Notes under the pieces: generated by a model
Told to the model about the DNA's origin: nothing
Database searches by the model: none
Seen by the model: the letters and a program-made list of their open reading frames with translations, nothing else
Shown: positions 11,925 to 23,500 of the stretch, piece by piece
Layout of the letters: each line of letters opens with the position of its first letter
Position numbering within the stretch: position 1 is the first letter of the stretch
Translations under genes and position numbers: made by a program
Source of the DNA: Plakobranchus ocellatus
Lineage: Eukaryota; Mollusca; Gastropoda; Plakobranchidae
Reading direction: 5' to 3'
DNA: 52,787 nt
Assembly (NCBI GenBank): GCA_019648995.1
Contig: BLXT01003755.1
Coordinates: 325,764-378,550, forward strand

Positions 11925-11973
<49 letters not shown>
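11925..11973. repeat. (TC)n microsatellite
   Basis: About 24 uninterrupted TC dinucleotides. The Ser-Leu-repeat frame across it is an artefact of the repeat. Confidence 0.97.
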
Positions 11974-11976
<3 letters not shown>

Positions 11977-14530
11977 GTTTCTTTCTTTTCCCCTCTCATA
12001 TAGCTTCCATTTCTTCCCCTAAGACATGTACACAACCGACTCTTTTGTGACTCCGCTACTTTATTAAGGTTGGGGAAGGAGGAAAGAGCCAGCAGATTTG
12101 ATTTTTAGTTTGTTTTTGTTTTTTACATGTATAGACATATTTGTCCTTTGAACTTTGTATGGTCAGTTTATAGGAAACCCATTAAAAAATTCCCATTTTT
12201 TTTTTTGGGGGGGATGCTCTTGCAGTATTGAATTTTTTTTTGTCAAAATTAAAAAGTGCCCTCTATGTTGTCTGTCAAAATACAATACCATTCTCCAAGA
12301 CAACTACATAACAACTGTAGATAAATACAATAACTAAATTTTGCTGTATACTGAATTGTATGCAATGAAACATTTTTTAAAACATTTTCAAAAATAGTGT
12401 GTACTGATGTAGACTGGACTTTTTTTCACTCTAAAAATGACTTGAAATGCATGCATGCAACAAAATTTAGGTGTCTAAATCATCATTCATGTCAATTTAA
12501 AAAAAAAATTGAAAAAAGAATAAAATTTGTGTGCCCCAGATCAATTAATTAAGATAATTTGGCAGAAAAAGCAAGTACTGAGAAAAATACAGTCGAAGTT
12601 TCTACAAAACATTGCATGAATATTTCAACTAGCCACCATTTTTTTAAAAATAGATTTTCTTTAGGATTTATTGTATGAACTAATGCAAACAAACCCACTG
12701 TACCCAAAGTTCATAAAAATTAGCGAGGAATAGTTTGGATTTATTTCAAGTACCTAGTACTGAAAAAAGGAAGAAATAGTTGATATTGTTTGGATGTTTA
12801 CGAAAAATTACTTTGCTTCTTTAAAATTCATATTTTCACTGTGGAATTAAAAGAACTGGCTTTTACCTATCTTGAGCCTAAAGGCAAGCTGAAATTGCAA
12901 ATAATGCTTCAAGCTGAATGTCAGATGGTACTTTAAATCAGTAACAAAGTGATGTATTTTCTGCAACTTCTCTTTGAAAACCTTTCTTTGCAGAAGTATC
13001 TGATTAAACATATATGCTCTAGTTTAATTGACACTTGAGTGGTATGACAGATTTTTTTGCTTTATAATCAGTACAATCATGACACACCACATCATTTTAA
13101 TGCGCTATGTGAATCTCTAATGATTACTGTTCAAATGGAAAACATACCCCCTTGCTGAAAGAGGTGACTTATCCCTCAGCAATGAGTTGTGCAAGCACTC
13201 TTTACACCAAAATGACCTGATAATGGTTGATCTTACACAATTAAGGGGAAGGAAGGAGGGAAAGCTTTTTCTTGCCATGTACATAATGAGAAACGGACTA
13301 AAGCATTGATGTAATAGAAATAGAGAATTGAGACTACAGGACGAGGAAGTTTTGGGGACAACACAGGCAAGATGGTCTGCCACGCCTATCAAAATAATTC
13401 AGTGATGTACAATTAGGCATGCTGGTTTTTAGGCCATATCTTGACTTTGTTCAGTCAAGGGAATATTATGCAAATCTAATGTGGGAAGTAACTCACTAAC
13501 TGATCATTTTTACTAATTTTTTGAAAGACACGCATCTCCTAAATGCATGCTATTCAAACCTCTCAAGCACAGTGAATTGAACCGGATTCTACTGTAATGT
13601 AAGCAGTATTGAGATGTTAAATCTGTATCAAGACTGAAATGTATAATTTCAATGTTTCAAAGGGAAGAATCTTATTATGAATGTCTAAATTTGAAGACGA
13701 AAAAAAATTATCAATAGCAACCAAATAACCAAATATGATTCATTTCCTCAAAACACAGCTACTTATATGTTGATAAAAATATTTGTTTAAAATGTTAAAT
13801 GAACAATGCACAAGAAGATGACAAAAGAGTAACAAGTGAAATGATAAATAAATTATATTTGGATTTGTGTAACCGCAATGACCAAGAAATAAAAAAAAAA
13901 CAAAAAACAAACAGAGCAAGAAAAATAATATCAAATTTGAGGAATAAACTGAACTGTCAAGGTAGATGTGGAGGACCTTTTAAAGGTAAAGCAATCAAGC
14001 CCATATAAAATTGCCTCCTTTATGGATAGAAAATAATAAAGCTTTCTTTAAGGAAGAAAATTTCAGTTTGAGCTTTGATTTCCTAAGTTTCTGGAAATTA
14101 AATTAGAAAAGGCTAGATTGCTGCTGTAAGGGCCAAAAAAAAAACAGAACAAAAAACCAACCAAAAACATGGTTGATGAAGGTATGATGTTAGTAAAAAA
14201 ATTCCTTTTAACTTGGAAATAAATCATTCTGAAATTGGTTAGCAATCCAGGCTGTGTGATAAAATGATGGCAGTGGAATATGGAATGATGATCATGTATG
14301 CAAAAAAATATTGATTGTTCAAATTAATAATAATAATAAAAAAAAATACAATTAATTGGAAAGCACAAAGGCAGACAAGGACTGAAAAATGCAATCAAGG
14401 CAGAGGTAGATAAAAAATAAAAATAGAAAAAAGCTAGAACATATATGTGGATTTTAACTTGTTGTAATAAATAAATTAAAAAGGGAAAGCAGCTCTGCAT
14501 TCAGAGATTTCATTTTGTATAGATTCTTAA

Positions 14531-14693
14531 CTCATTCCTGTCGTAGGCCAATACATTGATGCTAATTTTCACCCCCATCCGGAGTTATGAAGATCTATTG
14601 GCGTTGATGGGTCTCTCTACTTTTGTTTCTTGGGCATTAATTACGTCTGCATACAAAAACAATTAAAAAAAAAAAAAAGACCCTTTGAAAGAG
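14531..14693. repeat. TTAA-flanked short element A (candidate MITE)
   Basis: Flanked by TTAA at 14527-14530 and 14694-14697. The ends are weakly inverted: CTCATTCC on the left and, read in reverse, CTCTTTCA on the right. TTAA duplication with a C-rich start is the habit of piggyBac-type non-autonomous elements. The ends are too degenerate to be sure. Confidence 0.35.
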
Positions 14694-15181
14694 TTAAGTG
14701 ATTCTGGAATAATTTTCACAGGTAAAACTTTTTTTTGTTAAACGGCTTAGTTTTAATTTGCCAAAAAAGATTAAGGTTGGGTTTATCCTTTTTGCTTTTT
14801 TACACTATATTCCTTACTCTCCCTGTCTTTTAACATTTTGTGTTAGCATTATGTTTTTTTTTTTTCCACAAAAATACAGTATTAACATACAATATCTTAA
14901 GACCAGTCTGAATGAGGTGCAAATCATATTTTGATTATTTTAAACATCTGATAAAAACCTGCAACTCTGTTCTGTAAGCTTTGTTATGGTGAAACATATG
15001 CTGACTATGTGCCAAGATAAATGTGTTGTGTTGTTTTAAAAGACATTGAAAGGAAGGAAAAAATTTGATCAGCCGTATCTATATTTTTCTGAAAAATGTT
15101 ACATCCAACTCTTTAGAATTGGTCTAAAAACACTTAATTGTAGCAGTATGTTCGCAAAGTTTATTTTGTCCTTTTTCAGAG

Positions 15182-15291
15182 ATGAAGCTTAGTCATGTGA
15201 ATTTCTTCATGGCTAGAACTTTCTCTATGGCAGCCAGAAAGCTCTCCAATGAGAAGGGAAGTGACCACACTCACAGTCCGGAAGAGCATAG
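15182..15291 (+). CDS. COQ9: COQ9 coding exon 1
   Basis: The exon follows a T-rich acceptor (AG at 15178-15179) and ends in a GTGACC donor, weaker than the others. It leaves two bases (AG) that form Arg37 with the first base of exon 2. It encodes the basic, Ser-rich presequence and a HSPEE segment aligning with human SHSPP. If an upstream coding exon exists, it must supply one base before the AG of this exon. Confidence 0.75.
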
Positions 15292-18200
15292 GTGACCAGT
15301 TATCTTTTATATTCGCTTATAAATTTGTTCAAGAAGATTGAACAAAATTTTTTTTTATCAAACTTTAATTTACAGTGGCTAGGAAAAAGAAAATTTTTGA
15401 AAAAACCTACGTATTTCAGTTGCCAATACTAAGATGTATCATGTATTTTAAAAGATTTTTTTTTTTTTTGAAGTTGAAAAGGGTTCAGAGTGCAATAGTT
15501 GGTGTCAATTAAGAAAAAAAAATCTGGCAACCAGATCGTATAAGGTGCATTTCGTAACTATACATTATACATTTGCCTATTCAAAACAAAGTTATTTTGT
15601 AACATTTTCGTGCAACAAAAATACTTTAAGTTTGCTTGATTCTTATAAATTTAGATTTTAAACTTAAAATCTGAAAATCATTTTGAAATAGCAATGTTGA
15701 AAAGTAACAATTTATAAACCTGTTTTGCTTGTCTCTGTTTGCTTGGTGGGTATTTGAGAAGGCATTAATTGCTGTTTCATTCATAGAAAAAAAATGTACA
15801 TAACATAGCCTACTGCTGTAAAAACTAAAGCGGCAAATTGTGTACCTTTCTAATTAAAATGTGTCATAATGCTTAGAGAAGCGTGCTTTTTAAATGCATA
15901 AGTCAACTTTCACAGATAAATGAAGTCAAAATGTTAGTCAAAATCTTAGTCAAAATCTTAAAATCCATATGATACCAGGGCAGATTCTTCAAGGTCCTTT
16001 TTTCTTCACAATTCTATTTCTTAAATATGTCCATCTCCTGTGCAGAAAGCACACTATATGTTAATTGTATGTATTTTAGAGCTATCACTAGCAAACCTTT
16101 GTGTGTAGGGATTTAAAGTGCATGTTACTGATATGCAGAATTAGATGTGTACCCTCACAATATAAAAAAAATCAATTAAAAAAAAAAAAAAAAAGAAATA
16201 CCCTAAGTATATTTAGCTCTTGTGAAAGGGAGTTCCAAATAATTATATCACTCACAAAAATCATTTGCACGTTTATGAAAATAATTATAAGGTCTCGGGT
16301 AAATATACCCAGTAAAAATGTTTAAACAGAGATTCTAGGGAACATACGATTTTTATTTTGGTTTTAGCATAGTGCATTAAATTAGTAAGATTAATTAATA
16401 AAGGGGAGTAACCAGCTCCTGAAGTATTAAGTTAAACCAGTCTCACCCATCCTCCCATGACAATGGGACATGCATATGCTACCCATGCATTTTTCTCTCT
16501 TTTTATCCATCTCTCTCTCTCCTTCTCTTTCCTTTTTAGTTGAGAGGTTCTTGCCCCTATTATCGATCTAGAATAATAGAGCTTTCACAATTTCATCATT
16601 GCCTAAAAAGTTTTCTGGTCTTGAAGTCCTCCACTTTTATAATTTAATCATCACCTAAGTTTTCCGGTTCGAAGTCCTCATGAAGAGAGATGGCTTTAGT
16701 ACAGGCTGTGATGCAACAGTGTTTGCTTATCTTTGTGCTTACGCATAAGCTGTAGGGAGCTGTAGGGAAGTGTCTGGCACAGTCCCGATGCATAACTGAG
16801 TGGTGGAAGAGAACAGAAGAGCAAGTGTGTGTAATGGACCTAGACCTAGCCAGACATCGGGCCTTGCCTACTGTAGTGTGCAGTACTGGTAACAGTATTG
16901 GATTTGTGTAGAGTAATGCAAGAAAGAAAGGGAAGGGCACGGTGTGTCAAAATAATGATTTTTTTTTGTGGTTGTTTTAAATTTTATTTCACTTTAGCAA
17001 TAGTAAGGCAGCCAGAGCTTTCAGTTTACCTTGTGTTTAATAAGAAAAATTAGGAGGAAGAACAGAAAGCTCTTCAATTTCTCTTTGGTTTAGCCGTTTT
17101 TTTCTGTTCAGCCATTTTTGGTTTAAGTGTGGTCTTTTGTAGTTCATGATATTTGGAACTGATTATAACTTTTATATGGAGGGTTTTTATTTCTATTCCA
17201 CTGTTTATTCTGTCGAATTACACCCAATAAGTTGTCTCTTGGCAGTTTGGCTGCAGTGAATATATGAGTGTTGCTACTTCTAATTTTAGGGATCAGTTTT
17301 CCAGCAGTGCAGAGGAGGAAAATAGCAAAGGAGATGAAGCTCAGTATGAATTTGATATTCGCCAGAGGATTCTCAGTGCTTCACTACCCTATTTGCAAGA
17401 GTTTGGATGGACACAAAAGGCTTTAGAAGCAGGTGAAGTGAAATTTTAATTCTCTATACATGCAATTATAATGTGTGTGACCCTTTCAGAAATGGGAAAA
17501 CTAGATCCAGAGCACTATTTAGTCCTTTGTCATTCAATGTAACAAATTAGAACTTTTTGAAATCATTTGAATTAAAGATTGCAGAAGTTGAGCCCCCCCT
17601 TAAAATTTTTGTGCAAAGCATTTTATAAAATTATAATAATTTCAACATTGGTCTGTGAAGAAGACGTAATTGTTAGAATTCAGCACAGCAATCACAATTT
17701 TAGAAACAAGAAATTTATTGTATGAAATTTATTCTTCATCAAAGCAAGGAAGCAAAGAAAGGTCATATGATTAAAACAATTCATGCCAGAAAAAAACTAG
17801 ACATTACTGTCTTAGGTAGTCAAGGTTGGCTAAAAGTACTGACTTATCAAATACTCTTATTTATCACCTCCCTAATAAAAATCTCCAAATGTTCCTAATC
17901 ACATCCAAAGCTTATCTGATCAAGGTTCATTTAGAATTTGACTGAGTATTACAAGTAAAAAAGGTTAGATCAAAAGATGAGGCGCTCTGAGTCTAGATCT
18001 GGATTCAATTCACAGCGACCAATTTTGCCACAACCTTGATTTAATAATAAACAGAAGGGACATTTAAGGAGTTCATATAGTTAATATCTATAAGAGATCT
18101 ATAATCCAGTGGTTTTTGCTTATCCTATTTCCCACATATGAATCTGCTAAGGTGTTTTGCCATTGGTGAAAACTGAAAACTGGATAAGCCTAAGACTATT

Positions 18201-20477
18201 ATCTACAAGGATACTACCATTTTGGTACTCTGCAAAGTGTCTCAATACTGGAAAAGTAAGCTTACTTAACGTTCAAACCTGAACTCCTTTTCAAAACAAA
18301 TTTTTTACTTAAATGTTTTGTTTTGAAAACTTTCATGTAGGTGCAAAGGATGAAGGCCTGCCCCCTATTGCTCATGGCATGTTCCCAAGAGGTGGAGCAG
18401 AGCTAGTGCATTACTTCTACAACAAGTGCAACCAAGAGCTGGTCGAAATCATGTCGGCAGATGTTGAAGAAGCTAAAGCAAAGGGCGAGTGAGTGTTTTG
18501 GTTGCTAGTAGAGAATATTTCACAAAGTTTTTGTTTTTATTTAAAGAAAAAAACCGCAGTAGTCTTTGTCTATGTGCCTTCAGGTTTTCATCTTATTTGT
18601 TTGTGAAGTTAATTGTTTGTTTTTTGAGGACGTAACCAGGATGAGTCTTTGAAAATCACGCTTTTTTTTTTTTATTTATAATAGGGAATATTTTGTTATC
18701 TGTGAAAAAAAAATGGAGCTTGACAGGCAATCATGCCCGATTCTATCTCTATAGTATGAGCAGTAGTTACTGCCTAAATGCACTGTGTTTGAGAAGGTCC
18801 TTGAGCAAATCTTTAAGCCTCCAATGTGCTTATGAGGATACAAGGTAAATAGAAATCATTACTTCCTTTAGGCTAGTATTGACTATTAATTTCTCCCCGT
18901 GTAATAATACATGTGTACATATGTCTTGGGTTTCTTTCTCACCCAAGAGAGCACCATTACAAAATTTGGTCTAGTAGTACTGAAATTAAAAGTAAATTAG
19001 AGCTAGAGGGCCTAACCTTGTCCTAAAGATCAAGGTCCTAGGAGTCTTGGCCTTTATGAACTTTTTTTTCTCAATATGGGGCTTGGGGGGGGGGAAAAGA
19101 GAGATGGGAAGGGAAGGCAACTTTTTGCCTCTGTATGAACAGGTTGATGACTATTAACTTTTGTTTACTTTTGAAAAAGTGATCAGGAACAAGCAACCAA
19201 ATCATTACCAGCAGACACCCAAGTAGTGAAAGAGAAAAAAAGGATCAGGCAGAAGGAAAGCCAGGTTTCAGGTTGTCAGGCTATGTGAAACTTAGATATT
19301 CAGTTAACTTATGGGCAGTTCTGTCATTGTCCCAGGTGGTCAGTCCCCTGGTGTGGAGGGTGGTATTAGGCTTCACCACAGAGATACTCAAGAGTTCACG
19401 TGTCGTCTTTGCAGCTTAGGCAAGCAGTGGTCCTCTTAAAAAAGGGGTAGTGGGGGTCATATTGCAGGCAAAAGTGGTGAGCATATCAGTGCTGTTTTAA
19501 CACAGTGTGCAATGAGAAAAGGTGGCATCAGGAGAATTCACATTCTTATATTGTGCTCATTCGCCTTTTTATGCACTTTGAGATTCAACAACTAATTGAT
19601 GCTGCCTTCCATACTCATCAATGTATTCTATTTTTCCCTCTTGTAATTAACAAATAATATGCCTGTCAGTATGGTCAGTAACCTGAACTTTGTAAAACAA
19701 CATACTATCATCATCCGTAATGTCATATTGTTTTCTTTGGCGCCACTATCCTACATTGAAATGTTTTTTTGTTCTTTATTCTCTCAAACGGTCCACAAAC
19801 ACAAACCTTATGTTGCAATTTCCTAGCTTGTATCCTTGGTGTTGTGATTGTCATTGTAGTTACTAATTAGCTGTATGAAGAAGCTATTATTAAAAAGGCG
19901 AAAAGTTTGTATGTAAATTTACTATCATTTTATTTTGTAAGTATCTTGATATGAAACTTCTAGTTGGTAACTGTTTTCTCCTTCTTTACTGTTACGTCTA
20001 GCATTTACCACAATTTTCACATTGCAGCACGAGAAAAATAAACTCGGGTGAAAATAATCAACATGATGTATTCTGATTTACTGTTCATATTGTGTCACAA
20101 GAAAAAAAAAAACCCAGTGTGAAGATAATCAATGCAACTTATCTCTAATTTATTCTTCATATTGCAGTAAGAAAAAGTAAACTAAGGAGAAAATAATTAT
20201 TTTTCACATTAATGAAATAAAAAAAAACATACTGGTATTTTGAATAAGAAACTAAAGAGAAAACTATTTCCAAGGCCCTTGGATGCACTTTTTACCAAAA
20301 TAAGTGCATGTGATCAAAAATGGATTTTTATATTGAGAAAGATATGCACATAAGAAAAAAAAAAGAGGGGGGGGGGGGGGGGGNNNNNNNNNNNNNNNNN
20401 NNNNNNNNNGAGAGAGAGAGAGTGTATGAGAGAGTAACAGTGAAGTAGAAGAAGTAGAAGAGGGAGAGCGCGAGAGT

Positions 20478-20515
<38 letters not shown>

Positions 20516-23500
20516 CAGAAAAAGCAAAGAATAATAGAGGGAGAGAGAGAAGTAGAAGAAACAAGAGATAGAGGGAGAGAGGTCTTTACACAGAGAAAAA
20601 GAGTAGACAGAGAGACAGAGAGGAAAGAGAAAAGACAAAAAGAAAGAGTGAGAGAAATAGAAGCAGCAAAGTATAGATGGATGGGGACAGAGAGATGCAG
20701 AAGAAGCAAAGGATAGATAGAGGGTGAAAGAGAAGCAGAAGAAGCAAAAGATAGAATGAGGAAAGAGAGATTTTTACATAGAGAGAAAAAAGTAGAGAGA
20801 GAGGAAAGCAGAAGAAGCAAAGTATAGACAGAGGGAGAGAGAGAAGCAGGTAGGGCTGAATTTATACCAGCTAACTGTCTGTCCTACCATCCTGCAGGCA
20901 AACCTAAACTAGATTTGGATTTTGAATGCATCTTGCCCATACTATTTGTTTGACACTATACTGCTAACTGTTATTTGTTAAGCTGCCAAACATTTGCTCG
21001 TTGTGGATTTCATGCTTTTATACCAGGGATAAGAGCAATGCACCAGCTTCAGGCAGAGCTGGTTTTTTTACTCACAGCAATGTGTCAGCTTGAACTAGAC
21101 ATGCGTTTTGATAAACTCGGAGTGTATTTATTGTTTGTGTAATGCAGTGCTTTATATCTTTAAATCTATACTTTTATGTTGATGATTTTTCTCCAAAGCA
21201 CAAAATCTATTTTCCATGGCCGAATTTTTATTTCTCAGTTTGCAAAATTTCTTGGGATCAAAAGGAAAAAGAAAAAAACAACGCAAGCAGAAAAGAAGAG
21301 TGTAAGAAATATCTGTGCTTAACTGCACTCATCATTTTATATGGAAATTTTTTTGCACCCTGTTTTATATACCTATAGGTTTGCCTATTCATTCTTTATA
21401 AGGTTTTAAGGGCTGCTAACTTCTACTGATTGTATTAGCTTAATATTGACATATAATCCAAAATACTGCAGAAGGGGAAAAAAATTGGAAGTGTTGATAT
21501 TTTCCTTTTCTTCTTTTTGTAAGAAAAGAAAATTTTATTTGAACTTGTCCTGTCCGAAGAAAAAAATCTACGCTCTTTCCAAAAATTTTGAATTCAAATT
21601 GGCCTGTTTAGACCATTTAAAAGAATATGTGAAACAGTTCATACATTTATTGCACAGTATTGAATTATTTGTCTAATTCCCTGGGAATGAGCCTTTGGGC
21701 ATCAGGCTGTTAACTTTGCTTATATGAGAAGAACAGCAAGTACATGATTTTGGATCATGTATTTTATTATCCCTGATAAAAAAAACCAACCAATTTCAAC
21801 CTAACTAGGTAAATGTGTTGCTGAAGTGCTTGGCGTAATGTTGAAATGATAGTTCTTGTAAACCTGGTTTATAGGCCTGAGATGTATTTGTTGTTGAATA
21901 TGTGAGATGCAGTCATCCAATTTGTCATTTCTTAGCTTATTCAAAGTAGTTTTCCAAAAGTTTTTCAAGAAGCCAAGGTTTTATGCATTTTCCCTTAGCA
22001 TTATTTTTTTGTCGGGGGACAAAATGGCCTTTTAGATCTGCCAGCTGTGGCCTGTAGCTGCCTTAACTGTAATCTCTTTAAGTTTCAGGGAGTTTAACAA
22101 AAATCATAACTGTCTTGTCAAAAAGAGGCAGTACAAACAAGGTGCAATGATCATTCAAAACTTTTTCTCACTCATTCTACTTACATGGAAAATGAATTTT
22201 GATTTCATCTTAGTTATGTTTTTTTTTTTTTCCCACACAGGACATTACAGATTACATCGTTTATTCGTGATGCTGTAGAAATTAGACTGAGAATGATTTT
22301 TCCGTATATGGATATCTGGCCACAGGTATATTGTAAATAATATTAATGACCCTCTATAGGGATTAGTTTTGTGAAGCTTACTCAATCAATCTTAGCTTAA
22401 TAGAAATGAAATAGTGATCATTATAGTCTAGATAATATTGATTTTGATTTTAATGCATTCCAAGTATATTTATGGCATTGAAGGGAGAAGAAAATGCAAT
22501 ATTATATCCTGTTTGTAAAATACTAATGGTACATGGTAATAAAGCAGCTTAGTTTATGTGAAGCTGTACATACAACTGAAAAAAAAAAATTGTTGTGATT
22601 TAATTTTGCTGGCCTCTTTGCGAGGACTGCTATTCTCAAATTATTGCTTCACAATTGCAGGCGATGGCTATACAGGCACTTCCCCAAAATGCTGTAGAGG
22701 CGTGGAGTAATACATTGAATCTTATGGATGAAATATGGTACTATGCAGGGGATAGATCCACTGATGTATGTATTGAACCAAAATACTCCAGCCTAAACTA
22801 ATTTGTAATTGTTCCTAAAAGTTCTGAGAATCAAATCATCTGACCTTTTGAAATGTCTTGGTTTCTGAATCTGTAGCTCATTCAGTATTTGGGAAAAAAG
22901 CCCATTCATTGTTTTTTTTTTGTGATTTATAACATACATTTTGTTTAGATGGATTATTTTGAGATCAGCATCTTTTGTCACGTTTCTTAAGCTAATATCA
23001 CTTTAGTCAATATTTTTTTTCCTTACAGTAATTATATATGTAAATTTTGAATGGTTCAACAGTTTAACTGGTACACCAAGAGAATATCACTTTACGGAGT
23101 TTATAAAGCAACAGAAATCTACATGGTACAAGACAAATCAGCAGACAAAGCAGATACATGGGCCTTTCTAGACCGCCGATTGAAAGACTTAAAAACCATT
23201 GGTTCTACCAGGAAGGCAGTGAGTAAACTCAGTAAAATTTGAAATTTCTCTTTTTTAAGTAGTCAATGAACTGCCAAATATGCTTTAATTAAGACATGGA
23301 TTTATTCTGAAATTTGTAATACTTTGATATCTGAAAGATCCTGATGTTTTTTTTAAAATGATTTGAGTAGCTTATGAAGATCCAACATATGATAAATATT
23401 TATGCGTTGGCATAAGGAAGCCCAAAATAAGTTGCCTGGCTTTGTTTTGTATTAACTCTGTCTAAAATTTTGAAAATAATGGTTCTGGTTCCTCATCTTC

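Larger units (their letters stand above)
9295..15179. other. Glomulin 3'UTR and intergenic DNA before COQ9
   Basis: AT-rich DNA with homopolymer runs. AATAAA motifs at 10331-10336 and 11346-11351 could end the glomulin transcript. A somewhat GC-richer patch at about 10500-10665 could be a promoter or an upstream non-coding COQ9 exon, but no signal proves it. It also holds a TC repeat (11925-11973) and a TTAA-flanked element (14531-14693). The many short open frames look random. Confidence 0.4.
18489..22240 (+). other. COQ9: COQ9 intron 3
   Basis: The intron is 3.75 kb, the largest in the gene, and holds the GA-rich nested repeat with an assembly gap (20366-20850). A 36-residue open stretch (19180-19288, + strand) with coding-like composition follows an AG. 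It could be a rare alternative terminal exon, but its pyrimidine tract is poor and COQ9 alignments need no residues there. Confidence 0.6.

Noticed and set aside
16644-16940. 98-codon frame on the minus strand
   Set aside because: It lies in a COQ9 intron and a duplicated segment, with no recognised family. It may be mobile-element debris but cannot be called a gene.
20264-20820. Ser/Leu-rich frames on the minus strand, one of 168 codons
   Set aside because: They cross the assembly gap and reflect the GA/CT repeat only.
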